Of a DNA stretch of 38,183 bases, positions 1 through 7,849 are shown in pieces. The notes beneath the pieces were generated by a model, which worked only from the letters and a program-made list of their open reading frames with translations, searched no databases and was not told where the DNA came from. This DNA is from Crenothrix polyspora. Lineage in GTDB: Bacteria > Pseudomonadota > Gammaproteobacteria > Methylococcales > Methylomonadaceae. The position numbers and the translations under genes are program-made. Numbering within the stretch: position 1 is the first letter of the stretch; every line of letters starts with the position of its first letter. The DNA is taken from the NCBI RefSeq assembly GCF_900163745.1, contig NZ_FUKJ01000045.1, positions 1 to 38,183 of the forward strand, given 5' to 3'.

Positions 1-29
1 TGTGAGCGGGTATCAACAACTGCTTGCCT

Positions 30-326
30 TCAAACGTTAGCAACGTAGGATTCAGCGTGTAACTTAATCCCCAGTGCTTTCGTTACTTTTAGAATGGTAT
101 CAAAACGTGGTTTCGAGCCAGGTGAGAGCGCTTTGTACAGACTCTCGCGGCCAAGCCCCGACTCTTTTGCAATCATTGCCATACCTTTAGCTTTGGCAAG
201 ATAACCCAGAGCGCGTATCAGCTCGTCATTATCACCATCGTCTAATACTTGTGATAAGTATTCGCTGATTGCAGCATCACTATCCAGTAAAATCGCTATA
301 TCAAAGGGTACTGTTTTTACGGTCAT
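30..326 (-). CDS. HigA-like antitoxin (XRE family, putative addiction-module antidote)
   Basis: This 98-residue protein matches the putative addiction-module antidote family (COG3636 type). Its helix-turn-helix part contains KGMAMIAKESGLGRESLYKA (about residues 47-66), followed by the typical segment PRFDTILKVTKALGIKL. By family it should bind the toxin and repress the shared promoter. I start it at the ATG at 326 because an AAGGAG ribosome site lies just upstream; a longer frame to 395 only overlaps the toxin gene. Its start is 4 bp after the toxin stop, so toxin comes first and antitoxin second, the HigBA order. It appears complete. Confidence 0.85.
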   Translation of the reverse strand: MTVKTVPFDIAILLDSDAAISEYLSQVLDDGDNDELIRALGYLAKAKGMAMIAKESGLGRESLYKALSPGSKPRFDTILKVTKALGIKLHAESYVANV

Positions 327-330
327 ACTT

Positions 331-615
331 TTAAAGCTCCTTAGCAAGTTTAACAGCACGTTTAATGTCGGCTTGTTGTGTGGATTTATCGCCACCGACT
401 AGCAATATAATGATCTTACCGCCGCGCAAGGTAAAATAAACACGATAACCCGCACCCACATCAACGCGCATTTCTGATACATCACCTATAACTGACTTCG
501 CATCGCCCATGTTACCATTCGCTGCGCGGTCAATGCGACGAGCGATAGCGATCTTCGCGCGTAAGTCCCGCAAAGCAGCATGCCATTGAGCAAAAGTGTC
601 GGTTTGTTCTACCAT
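331..615 (-). CDS. HigB/RelE-like toxin (addiction-module killer protein)
   Basis: The protein belongs to the RelE/ParE-like 'addiction module killer' family (COG3657 type), whose members are predicted ribosome-dependent mRNA interferases. The family signatures are visible: NGNMGDAKSVIGDVSEMRVD, then GAGYRVYFTL and the C-terminal LLVGGDKSTQQADIKRA. The start is uncertain: ATGs lie at 615, 624 and 651. A promoter-like pair upstream predicts transcription beginning near 624, which would exclude 651 and make 615 or a nearly leaderless 624 likely. The antitoxin gene follows after 4 bp. Length (about 94 residues) is normal for the family and no key region seems missing. Confidence 0.82.
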   Translation of the reverse strand: MVEQTDTFAQWHAALRDLRAKIAIARRIDRAANGNMGDAKSVIGDVSEMRVDVGAGYRVYFTLRGGKIIILLVGGDKSTQQADIKRAVKLAKEL

Positions 616-630
616 ATAATTCATGACATA

Positions 631-658
631 ATTGTATTCATTTAGATACAAAAGTCAA
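631..658 (-). promoter_or_regulatory. Sigma-70-type promoter of the higBA-like operon
   Basis: Reading the minus strand, TTGACT (653-658) is followed after 16 bp by TACAAT (631-636). Both boxes are near consensus. The predicted start falls around 624, giving a very short leader for the toxin gene. Operon autoregulation by the antitoxin at this site is expected from the family but no operator is proven. Confidence 0.6.
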
Positions 659-759
659 CTGTTGCTAATAACACGGAAAGCTGCAAGGATGTAAAATAAA
701 TGCTCCGATAAGCAATCCACCAAACAACAGCCTTTTTTATATAAAATCAGGATTAACCG

Positions 760-1371
760 ATGGCTAAAATTACTCATTTATCGCAATTGGATTTGAACCA
801 AACCTACAGTTATGCTGATTACTTAACATGGCACTTGAATGAAGCCGTTGAGCTAATCAAAGGCAAAATTATGTTAATGTCGCCTGCGCCAAATGTAAAA
901 CACCAGGGTATTTCAGGGAATTTATACGGGATGCTTTACAACTTTTTTCGTCACAAAAAATGTCGTTTTTTTCCTGCACCCTTTGATGTGCGTTTGTATA
1001 ACCGTAAAAAATCAATTTTGACTAACAAAGAAATTTACACGGTTGTTCAGCCTGATGTATGCGTTATTTGCAATCCTGAGTTATTGGATAAGCAAGGCTG
1101 TAACGGCGCACCCGACTGGATTATTGAAATTGTCTCAAGGGGCAATTCCAAGCGGGAAATGAATATTAAGTATGATTTGTATCAAGAAGCCGGTGTGAGT
1201 GAATATTGGCTGATTTACCCAGAACATCAGGCCATCCACCAGTTTGTTTTGGATGAAAAGGGCTGTTATCAATTAAAACACATGTACGCAGATGGCTTTG
1301 CTATACCGTCGTTATTTCCTGATTTGGCGATTGATTTAGCTGAAGTCTTTGAAACCTGGGAAGAAGAATAA
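760..1371 (+). CDS. Uma2 family endonuclease-fold protein (DUF820)
   Basis: This 203-residue protein has the PD-(D/E)XK-type core of the Uma2/DUF820 family: VVQPDVCVIC supplies the acidic Asp and DWIIEIVSRGNSKRE the Glu-containing strand, followed by YDLYQEAGVSEYWLIYPE and the usual Leu-rich tail. The family is widespread, often in many copies per genome; a nuclease activity is predicted from the fold but the biological role is unknown. The ATG at 760 has an AGGA ribosome site upstream (CAGGATTAACCG). It is followed after 12 bp by a second Uma2-like gene, so the two are likely co-transcribed. Confidence 0.85.
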   Translation: MAKITHLSQLDLNQTYSYADYLTWHLNEAVELIKGKIMLMSPAPNVKHQGISGNLYGMLYNFFRHKKCRFFPAPFDVRLYNRKKSILTNKEIYTVVQPDVCVICNPELLDKQGCNGAPDWIIEIVSRGNSKREMNIKYDLYQEAGVSEYWLIYPEHQAIHQFVLDEKGCYQLKHMYADGFAIPSLFPDLAIDLAEVFETWEEE

Positions 1372-1383
1372 AGGAAAACAGTC

Positions 1384-2079
1384 ATGAGCTCGATAATTGC
1401 AAAAAATATTCCGGAAAATAGTGTAACGGCTACACAAGCCAAATCGTCATCTGAAGCTATGCGCGTGACCGAAACAGACTATCTGGCCAGTGAGCCGGAT
1501 TCAGAGGTGCGACGTGAATATATTGATGGCCGAATTTATGCGATGGCCGGAGCGAGCAGCAACCATAATATTTTATCGGGTAATATTTTTGGTGAGTTTC
1601 GCAATCACTTAAAAGGCTCGTCTTGTGTAACTTTTATGTCTGATATCAAAGTACCATTAAAAGTCTCAGTGGGCACAAACTATGTTTATCCTGATGTATT
1701 GGTTGATTGCTCTAAGATAGACGGTAAAAATTACTTTTCAAACGCTCCACTCATTATTGTTGAGGTGTTATCCAAATCGACCCGAAAGTGCGATCTTACT
1801 ACAAAATTATTACGCTACATTAATTTGCCATCCTTACTGGAATATGTAGTGATAGAACAAGATATTGTTCAGATACAGGTATTTCGTAAACGCACTGATT
1901 GGAAAGATAGCTTTTACTTTCTGGGTGATAGCATCACGTTTGAATCCATTGAGTTAACGCTTACGGTCGAAGAAATTTATGACCGTGTCGAAAATGAGGA
2001 CATGAATGAATTCAGGCAAGGTATTGTTGTTTCCGAAGAACCCGAAGTTTTTGAAACGCCCGATTCTGTTACTATGTAA
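1384..2079 (+). CDS. Second Uma2-like (DUF820) protein
   Basis: A 231-residue Uma2 relative with REYIDGRIYAMAGASSNHN near residue 50, YPDVLVDCSK and PLIIVEVLSKSTRKCD (the PD-(D/E)XK acidic residues), and a YINLPSLLEYVVIEQD strand. An AAGGA ribosome site lies 8-9 bp before the ATG. It carries an N-terminal extension of about 30 residues and a C-terminal tail rich in Glu (ENEDMNEFRQ...) absent from its upstream neighbour. The two paralogues are clearly diverged, so this is not a recent tandem copy. Function is unknown; nuclease activity is only a fold-based prediction. Confidence 0.8.
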   Translation: MSSIIAKNIPENSVTATQAKSSSEAMRVTETDYLASEPDSEVRREYIDGRIYAMAGASSNHNILSGNIFGEFRNHLKGSSCVTFMSDIKVPLKVSVGTNYVYPDVLVDCSKIDGKNYFSNAPLIIVEVLSKSTRKCDLTTKLLRYINLPSLLEYVVIEQDIVQIQVFRKRTDWKDSFYFLGDSITFESIELTLTVEEIYDRVENEDMNEFRQGIVVSEEPEVFETPDSVTM

Positions 2080-2152
2080 TCGCTTGGTTCTGTGGCAGCG
2101 TGGATGGCGCTCAGTTTAGTGGTATACCCCAATAACAGATTAGAATCCTATC

Positions 2153-3079
2153 GTGTCTGCTTTTATTCTTACCGTACTTAAGTTACTCGGATCGATTGTA
2201 TCGGGGGGGCTTCTTTTTCAAGCCTTTGTGTCGAGTCACCACTCAAAACCGGTAACAAAAATTGCCGGTGTTGTCGTTAGTTTGATTACGCTGTTAATGT
2301 TTGTTGTCGATCTTAAAGATATATTTCCTGATGATGAAGCCGATAAAACTGAACAAATTTATTGGGAAAGTGTGGAAAAACATCCAAATGCTGCCTCATA
2401 TCGCGCCTATTTAAATCAATACCCCGATGGGAAATTTGTAACGCTTGCACGCACTCAGATAGCTGGCTACGCGAAGGCAATGCCAATAGCCGAGGTAAAG
2501 CAAACCGCTTCCTTGCCGGAAAAAACCAAAACACCAATAGTGGTAGAAAACGAAGGGCAGGGGGCTCACTCGTTGAATGCAGCACAACCATCAACATCCT
2601 CTGATAATTGGCAGATGATAGCGCACTATCAAATCAAAGACGGTTTAGTAAAAGATACCAAAACCGGTCTCATGTGGATGCGTTGTAGTTTAGGGCAGTA
2701 TTGGCAAGGCTCAGATTGCCTGGGCAACGCGGCAAACTATACCTGGGATCAGGCGATGAATAGTCCTAAGCAGGTTGATTATGCCGGTTACAACGATTGG
2801 CGTGTGCCTACCCGGGAAGAATTGAAAACCTTGGTGTATTGCAGCAGTGGCAAAACGCAATCGGTAAGTGATGAAGGCTTAAGTGCCTGCGCTGGTGATT
2901 ATGCCAGCCCGACTATTGTTAAAGCCGTATTTCCTGAAACACCGGCGTGGTTTTGGTCATCGTCACCGTATGCCAATAGCAGCAGCTATGCGTGGTATGT
3001 TTTTTTCGGTTACGGCTACGATGACTGGAGCTATAAGTACAACGATTATCAGGTTCGGCTAGTGCGTAACGGGCAGTGA
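2153..3079 (+). CDS. Membrane-anchored DUF1566 (Lcl C-terminal-like) protein
   Basis: The 308-residue product starts with two hydrophobic segments (about residues 4-26 and 37-53), suggesting an N-terminal membrane hairpin. A helical segment (YWESVEKHPNAASYRAYLNQ) resembles the short repeats near peptidase-like or TPR-like proteins. The C-terminal half is a DUF1566 domain: KTGLMWMRCSLGQYW, NDWRVPTREELKTLV, PAWFWSSSPYANSSSYAWYV and the closing QVRLVRNGQ. This domain is C-type-lectin-like and common in exported proteins; its ligand is unknown. The start is GTG at 2153 with no strong ribosome site, so the N-terminus is less certain. No operon partner is evident downstream. Confidence 0.75.
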   Translation: MSAFILTVLKLLGSIVSGGLLFQAFVSSHHSKPVTKIAGVVVSLITLLMFVVDLKDIFPDDEADKTEQIYWESVEKHPNAASYRAYLNQYPDGKFVTLARTQIAGYAKAMPIAEVKQTASLPEKTKTPIVVENEGQGAHSLNAAQPSTSSDNWQMIAHYQIKDGLVKDTKTGLMWMRCSLGQYWQGSDCLGNAANYTWDQAMNSPKQVDYAGYNDWRVPTREELKTLVYCSSGKTQSVSDEGLSACAGDYASPTIVKAVFPETPAWFWSSSPYANSSSYAWYVFFGYGYDDWSYKYNDYQVRLVRNGQ

Positions 3080-3186
3080 TGGTTTTGGAATGGCGCGTAA
3101 CATGGGATAGCTTCAGTACGAATTAAGGGCTAAATTTGAGACTATTAAATCAATGAGCCACGTTTATTTTATTTCCCCTCACCCAA

Positions 3187-3206
3187 CCCTCTCCCTTTGG
3201 AGAGGG
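3187..3206. repeat. REP-like palindrome downstream of mgtE
   Basis: CCCTCTCC and GGAGAGGG form a perfect 8-bp stem around CTTT. Together with the preceding CCCCTCACCCAA it matches the layout of the REP-like repeats at 28217-28295 and inside the gene at 34359-34407 (stem followed by a TNGGGNGAGGGG-like tail on the opposite strand). It lies 41 bp beyond the mgtE stop and could also act as a transcription end. Confidence 0.55.
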
Positions 3207-3247
3207 CTTCAATTCGACATTATTGATTTTTAGCTCTTAATTCACAT

Positions 3248-4699
3248 TTAATGGCGGTGGATTAGGAACAAACTGGCCAGTCCTAAAAAGATAAAAAATC
3301 CCATCGAATCTGTAATCGAGGTCAGCATTACGCTCGTACCAATAGCCGGATCTTTGCCGAATTTATAGCGCAGTAACGGAATCGCCAGACCGACGGTGAC
3401 AGCGACGATCAAATTGATAAACATGGCCATAGCCATGACAGCCGCAAGTGCAATATCCTGATATAGCAGCCACACCAAAAAACCCACCAGCAGACCAATT
3501 AATGTTCCGTTTAAAGCGGCCAGTGTCAGTTCTTTTTTGATCAGCCGTCGTTTATTGCCGGGTGTAATTTGACCCAGCGCCAGCGAGCGTATGATCAAAA
3601 TGCTGGTTTGATTGCCGGTATTACCACCGGTTGCGGCAATAATCGGCATCAGTGAGGCTAAGGCGACCAATTGTAAAATGACATCTTCAAACAAACCGAT
3701 AATGCGTGTCGACACAAATGCCGTGGCGATATTGATGAGCAACCAGCCCCAGCGGTTTTTGGCACTTTTCCAGACACTGGAAAATAAATCTTCTTCTTCG
3801 GCGACACCCACGGTAGAAAGCATATCTTCATCGGTTTTATCGCGAATAAAATCAACGATACTGTCCACACACAAGCGTCCTTGTAGGCGACCTTGGGCAT
3901 CAATAACCGGTGCGGAAATCAAATCGTAGCGCTCGAATGCACGCGAGGCTTCAGCAATATCTTGTGCAGCCTGAAAGCGCACAAAATCAGTGACCATGAC
4001 ATCGGCAACATGCTGTATCGGTAAATGCGTGAGCAGACGCTGTAACGGCAAGATACCCTTAACGACATCGTACTGATCGACGACAAACAGTTTATCAGTG
4101 TGGCGCGGCAGTTTGCCCAGTTTGCGAATATAGGCGGCGACTGATTTTAAAGTAAGATCATCCCGAATGGTAATCATACCAAAATCCATGCGCGAACCGA
4201 CCTGGTTTTCCTGGTAGGCCAGAATGGCATTTAAATGCGTGCGTTCTTTTTTATTCAGAGAGCGCAGGATTTTCAGCATGGCCCGCTTGGGAAGGTCGGC
4301 GGCTAAGTCAGCTATTTCATCGGTATTTAATTTACCGGCAACGCTAACAATCTCTTCCGCTTCCATGCTGGAAATAAGGGTTTGCCGCACAGCATCAGAG
4401 ACTTCCAGTAAAACATGGCCGTCGTCATCGTTTTTAATGGCATCCCAGGCGATTTTACGTTGGTCCAAGGGGAGCGACTCAAGAATGTAGGCAATATCGG
4501 CTGGATGCAGTAGCGCGAATTTTTCCTGCAAACGTGTTTGTTGCTGCTTGTTTAAAACGGTTTCGACCAAATCATGCTTAATGACAGGCCCACGCTCTAC
4601 TAACGATTTTTCTAGGTGCTGTTTTTCAAGCAGCGTCACAATGTCTTGCAACTGTTGCTGTAAAAACTGTGTAGGGCTGAGTTTTTCGGAAGATTCCAT
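3248..4699 (-). CDS. mgtE: Magnesium transporter MgtE
   Basis: A 483-residue inner-membrane Mg2+ channel/transporter of the MgtE family. In order it shows the N-terminal superhelical domain (FALLHPADIAYILESLPLDQ), a pair of CBS domains (about residues 140-290, with KLFVVDQYDVVKGILPLQRL and RYDLISAPVIDAQGRLQGRL), and the five-helix pore domain with TGGNTGNQTSILIIRSLALG and GTSVMLTSITDSMGFFIFLG. Length and domain order are normal and nothing seems truncated. It is transcribed alone; by family it gates in response to cytoplasmic Mg2+ through the N and CBS domains. Confidence 0.96.
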   Translation of the reverse strand: MESSEKLSPTQFLQQQLQDIVTLLEKQHLEKSLVERGPVIKHDLVETVLNKQQQTRLQEKFALLHPADIAYILESLPLDQRKIAWDAIKNDDDGHVLLEVSDAVRQTLISSMEAEEIVSVAGKLNTDEIADLAADLPKRAMLKILRSLNKKERTHLNAILAYQENQVGSRMDFGMITIRDDLTLKSVAAYIRKLGKLPRHTDKLFVVDQYDVVKGILPLQRLLTHLPIQHVADVMVTDFVRFQAAQDIAEASRAFERYDLISAPVIDAQGRLQGRLCVDSIVDFIRDKTDEDMLSTVGVAEEEDLFSSVWKSAKNRWGWLLINIATAFVSTRIIGLFEDVILQLVALASLMPIIAATGGNTGNQTSILIIRSLALGQITPGNKRRLIKKELTLAALNGTLIGLLVGFLVWLLYQDIALAAVMAMAMFINLIVAVTVGLAIPLLRYKFGKDPAIGTSVMLTSITDSMGFFIFLGLASLFLIHRH

Positions 4700-4901
4700 A
4701 ACGTAGGGTCTACTTAAGGTGAGTCGGTAACAGTAATCTGAAGTTACCGAAACAAATAATGTGCTGACGCTGTTATTGTAATATCGATTTTAAATAAAAC
4801 TAATCAATCGGAAGAAAATACGTACAGATAACTGTTTTCAGGGGGATAAAATTGGCGCAATTAAAAGCTCTAAACCGCTAGAAGCACCCGTGTCAGTGGC
4901 T

Positions 4902-4930
4902 TTGGCGATTAAGGTAATAAATTTTATATA
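4902..4930 (+). promoter_or_regulatory. Orphan sigma-70-type promoter upstream of candidate sRNA
   Basis: TTGGCG (4902-4907) is followed after exactly 17 bp by TATATA (4925-4930). No plus-strand gene follows, but a clear intrinsic terminator does, about 100 bp downstream of the predicted start near 4937. Confidence 0.45.
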
Positions 4931-4936
4931 AATGTT

Positions 4937-5067
4937 TAATGCAGGGAACTTGGCGTAATCATTGCTGTCCCATAGGCAGAACAAGCTGAAGCCAGCCACC
5001 GTCCAAGATTTTAATGACCTCCTCTATAATCCCTCCAAAGCAATCTCTTGGAGGGTTTTTTATTTTT
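4937..5067 (+). ncRNA. Candidate intergenic small RNA
   Basis: Between the divergent start of mgtE and the convergent end of the CARF gene there is no open frame of note, yet a promoter-like pair (4902-4930) and a strong intrinsic terminator (5031-5067) face the same way. The predicted transcript is about 125-130 nt. It contains ATGACCTCCTCT just before the terminator stem, a stretch that could pair with ribosome binding sites. No known RNA family is recognised. This rests only on signal spacing. Confidence 0.35.
5031..5067 (+). terminator. Intrinsic terminator (plus strand)
   Basis: CCCTCCAA (5031-5038) pairs with TTGGAGGG (5048-5055), an 8-bp perfect stem with a 9-nt loop, followed at once by TTTTTTATTTTT. 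The T run is on the plus strand, so it ends a rightward transcript, yet no rightward gene precedes it. Confidence 0.75.
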
Positions 5068-5133
5068 GCTTCAAATTCCCTAAATTTGGTCATGTGCGAT
5101 TAAATCAATCTTGACTGTCTGAACCACTACGGA

Positions 5134-6270
5134 TTAATCGCACGCTTCCTTAAGCTCCAAGCCCTTTATCTGTTGTGCTGTTAACGTTATGGCATGAACT
5201 TTTTGGGTATTTTTCCCAGTACTGTCAACAATAAATGCCCGTGCCGCATTCGTTCCTAATGCTTTCTCAAAAGCTTTTTTAACTGCTGTGATGCGTTCTG
5301 ACAACCACTTCGACTCCATGCCCTTTTCTAAAGTATTCTCGGTTTTTTCAATGTCCTTGAGCTCGCTGAATATCTTTTGGTAAGATTTTAAAAAACTGTC
5401 AGTATAATCAAGATTAGCATGTGCGGAACGCTTAATTACGCCCGGCTTAGATACAGTTTGTTCAATCATCCACAGGTAGAAAGCAAAGTTGATACCGGTT
5501 AATGGTACGGCAATGCCGTTGGCATACAAACAGCATTGCGCTAAATCAATTTCCAGCAATGGATCGGCTTTCAGGGTTCGGGCAAAGCGAATGCTGTCAT
5601 TAAAGCTGGCTGTGCCTTCCAGTAAAAAATGTGGCAACCCGCTGCGTAAGCGCACAAACGGAATGCTGGCTAATACAACTTGCGCTGCCTGGGTATCCAG
5701 GGGTTGGTTATCACGGTCGTAAATGACCTGGCTGTCGATGGTAGGGTAAAAGAAATCTTTTAGGCTTTCATAGCGGTCGGTGACCAGCACATGCGACAAA
5801 CGGTCTTGGGCGCGTCCGTACAGGCTTAAGGCGTAGCCTAAATAATAGCCCATGGTTTTACGCCCACCGGCTATGGAGACATGTAAGGCGCTTTCGGTAT
5901 CGCGGGTGAGTTCGTTGACTTTTTGGGTGATGAAATCCGCCGCCGCTTCGTTTTCTTCGGGCGTTTTAATGTCATCCAGCAACAGGCCATTTTTATCAGG
6001 AATGACATGAATGTTATCGCTAGTGAAGTGAATACCCTCCAGGCCATAGTCTTTGCACAGTTGATAGAACTTGCCGGTTTGCGGGTGCAGTAGCTCCAGC
6101 ATGGCTTTGTTTTTGCCGGTGGTGGTGCTGATTAAATGGATGTCGGTCGGAATAAACGCCTGTTCGGTTTCAGGCTGAGCCAGGGCGTATAAGGTTTCGG
6201 TGACAATTTGCGGTGACATGCCGCTGACGGCCAGTAGTATTCTTTTGGGATAACAGTGCGGTAAGTTCAT
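5134..6270 (-). CDS. NE0113-family CARF protein (Csm6-like / ring nuclease type)
   Basis: A 378-residue CRISPR-associated protein of the Cas_NE0113 type, annotated in databases as ring nuclease Csm6. The N-terminus KRILLAVSGMSPQIVTETLY (residues 9-28) and the segment LHVSIAGGRKTMGYYLGYAL (about 130-150) are the signatures of its CARF domain, which binds cyclic oligoadenylate made by Cas10. The C-terminal part is helical and charged. I see no R-X4-6-H motif, so the HEPN RNase site of classical Csm6 seems to be missing; a role in degrading or sensing the second messenger is more likely than mRNA cleavage. It is the outermost gene of the island, separated from the array by hipBA. A 16-bp palindrome lies 65 bp upstream of its start. 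Confidence 0.85.
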   Translation of the reverse strand: MNLPHCYPKRILLAVSGMSPQIVTETLYALAQPETEQAFIPTDIHLISTTTGKNKAMLELLHPQTGKFYQLCKDYGLEGIHFTSDNIHVIPDKNGLLLDDIKTPEENEAAADFITQKVNELTRDTESALHVSIAGGRKTMGYYLGYALSLYGRAQDRLSHVLVTDRYESLKDFFYPTIDSQVIYDRDNQPLDTQAAQVVLASIPFVRLRSGLPHFLLEGTASFNDSIRFARTLKADPLLEIDLAQCCLYANGIAVPLTGINFAFYLWMIEQTVSKPGVIKRSAHANLDYTDSFLKSYQKIFSELKDIEKTENTLEKGMESKWLSERITAVKKAFEKALGTNAARAFIVDSTGKNTQKVHAITLTAQQIKGLELKEACD

Positions 6271-6334
6271 GAGGGCTTGTGGTGTGGGGTAATAAAGGCG
6301 TGCAGTTTAACCGGGCTTGGGAACGTTGTCTGTG

Positions 6335-6350
6335 CTGACAAATTTGTCAG
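6335..6350. promoter_or_regulatory. 16-bp perfect palindrome upstream of the CARF gene
   Basis: CTGACAAATTTGTCAG is a perfect 16-bp palindrome between the hipA stop and the CARF gene start. No T run follows, so it is not a typical terminator. Twelve of its bases (TGACAAATTTGT) recur at 10585-10596 in the cas1/crn2 divergent region, which suggests a shared operator in the island. Confidence 0.4.
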
Positions 6351-6353
6351 GTT

Positions 6354-7523
6354 TTAATTTTTGGTATGGATTTCAGCAGGCATTGGTTTAGGTTTTTTGA
6401 AAAACAACGATACCTGCTTTTCAATTTTTGGCGTAATTTCAAAATCACGATAATCATCATTTTTCAATATCGCCACAGCAGCCTCTACAATGTTATCCAC
6501 AATCGCTTCGGCGGCTTTAATGCCGTGTTTATTGCCCCACAGGGTTAATTCCTGACGGGTTGGAAATGTTTTTCGGCCTAAAAACTTTAATGCGGGCTTG
6601 TCTTCCAGTTGATAGACTTTAGTGCATACCACATCATAAGCCGGTGACCATTTTAAGGTGGCAAAATAACCTGGGTCGCTGTAGGTGACGGCAAAGTTTT
6701 TAAGGTGGGCATCGCCATCGCCCAACACCATACTGAGGGCAATGCGCTGAAACAGGACGGACTTGTCAAGATTATAAAGCTCGGCCGCCTTCATCACATT
6801 CTCATAACTGCCTTCGTATTTTTGATCTGAACGTTTACCCATTAACACCGCCATGTCTTCTACGGCCAAAGATTGCCCTGCCAGCCTGTCAAAGCGCGTG
6901 CTGACCAATAACGTCTGGTCATCAGACAGCCAGAAGTCAGCGGTTTCTACACCGGCTTGTTGGGCAATTTTTAAGCACAGGAATTCATTGGCGGCCAGAT
7001 GGGGAAAATGGTCTTCGCCTTTTTTAACAATGAGCTGGTTGCATTTTAAGGTGCCGCGTTCGGGTACCAGTATTTTAGGTTGCACGCCGGATATGCCCGC
7101 GCTGATTAACAGGTATCGTTCAACAAGGTGTGAAAAATAGCTTGAATCGCGGGTTTTTAAAATATCCTCCAGGGTTTCGCCAGCGGTGTCATGGGGGATG
7201 CGGTTAGGATCACGAAGTACGATATTGCCAATCGCATGGGGACCTGCCAGGGATAAAAACAGCATGTCATCAATCGGGTGGTTCTTTCTGAGCGCTTCAA
7301 TCAAATAGCGCCTGATAAAGCCTTCGGGCAAATTCATTTCAAAAATGCCCGGCAGGACTTGCGCCGTGTAGCTTTGTGTTCTAACCGGCATGCCAATGGC
7401 TATCTGGTTATCGGTAATGGCTGTTGGTTGGTAGGCGAAAGCATAGCCGGATTCCCGCGCCAGAATGCCACACAGACCTGAAGGATTGGCGACCTGTAGT
7501 TTTTTAACGCGCTCAGTCGTCAT
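6354..7523 (-). CDS. hipA: HipA-type serine/threonine kinase toxin
   Basis: A 389-residue HipA-like kinase. The N-terminal couple domain is followed by LAGPHAIGNIVLRDPNRIPH, the phosphate-binding stretch SGVQPKILVPERG, the nucleotide-binding ERFD-type region LVSTRFDRL, the catalytic loop GDGDAHLKNFAVTY and the metal-binding SPAYDVVCTKVY. By family it phosphorylates a translation factor such as a tRNA synthetase and causes growth arrest unless held by HipB. The start at 7523 (MTTERVKKL) is preferred over an in-frame one at 7646, which would run deep inside hipB; here the overlap with hipB is 11 bp, normal for the pair. All kinase motifs seem intact. Confidence 0.9.
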   Translation of the reverse strand: MTTERVKKLQVANPSGLCGILARESGYAFAYQPTAITDNQIAIGMPVRTQSYTAQVLPGIFEMNLPEGFIRRYLIEALRKNHPIDDMLFLSLAGPHAIGNIVLRDPNRIPHDTAGETLEDILKTRDSSYFSHLVERYLLISAGISGVQPKILVPERGTLKCNQLIVKKGEDHFPHLAANEFLCLKIAQQAGVETADFWLSDDQTLLVSTRFDRLAGQSLAVEDMAVLMGKRSDQKYEGSYENVMKAAELYNLDKSVLFQRIALSMVLGDGDAHLKNFAVTYSDPGYFATLKWSPAYDVVCTKVYQLEDKPALKFLGRKTFPTRQELTLWGNKHGIKAAEAIVDNIVEAAVAILKNDDYRDFEITPKIEKQVSLFFKKPKPMPAEIHTKN

Positions 7524-7752
7524 TGAAAATATCCCCCAGTTCTTCAACAGTGGGAAAGGTGAAGACTTCAATGGAAAGCTGGTAACGCAACACAGCCAGC
7601 ACTTTTTCAAGTTTGGTGACACTGCCTGAAAAAGTGCCGTTTTCAATTTGCGAAATGACTTGCCGAGTAACCTGGGCTTTTTGCGCTAAGTCACTTTGAG
7701 TCATGCCGGATTTTTTTCGGATAGCTTTTATTTTTAAGCCTAAGTTGATCAT
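7513..7752 (-). CDS. hipB: HipB-type XRE antitoxin
   Basis: A 79-residue XRE-family regulator: helix-turn-helix MTQSDLAQKAQVTRQVISQI (residues 18-37), then the C-terminal GSVTKLEKVLAVLRYQLSIE, typical of HipB. It would neutralise HipA and repress the operon. AAGG lies close before the ATG. The gene overlaps hipA by 11 bp, and a 7-bp inverted repeat sits directly upstream as a likely operator. The pair is inserted between the CRISPR array and the CARF gene, all on the same strand. Confidence 0.9.
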   Translation of the reverse strand: MINLGLKIKAIRKKSGMTQSDLAQKAQVTRQVISQIENGTFSGSVTKLEKVLAVLRYQLSIEVFTFPTVEELGDIFNDD

Positions 7753-7761
7753 ACCTTGTAA

Positions 7762-7793
7762 GCCATACGTAACATTTAGGGGGTTAGTATGGC
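7762..7793. promoter_or_regulatory. Likely HipB operator
   Basis: GCCATAC (7762-7768) and GTATGGC (7787-7793) form a perfect 7-bp inverted repeat with an 18-bp spacing, starting 10 bp upstream of the hipB start codon. This position fits an autoregulatory HipB site, but binding is inferred. Confidence 0.45.
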
Positions 7794-7849
7794 ATAGGTA
7801 ATGTATGGGTTACATTTATTTTGTATTGAAGTTAATGCGGTGATGTGCG

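Larger units (their letters stand above)
4700..5133. other. Gene-free stretch between mgtE and the CRISPR island
   Basis: Apart from the candidate small RNA and its signals nothing coding is seen. The first 150 bp next to mgtE should hold the mgtE promoter (and possibly its Mg2+-responsive leader), but no convincing M-box-like structure could be recognised by eye. This stretch marks the left edge of the CRISPR island. Confidence 0.5.

Noticed and set aside
393-395. Upstream start of the HigA-like antitoxin at 395
   Set aside because: It would overlap the toxin gene by 65 bp and lacks a ribosome site, whereas the ATG at 326 has a good AAGGAG and fits family length.
6335-6350. Reading the palindrome as a hipA terminator
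   Set aside because: No T run follows on the minus strand, and a near copy occurs in the cas1/crn2 control region, which favours an operator.
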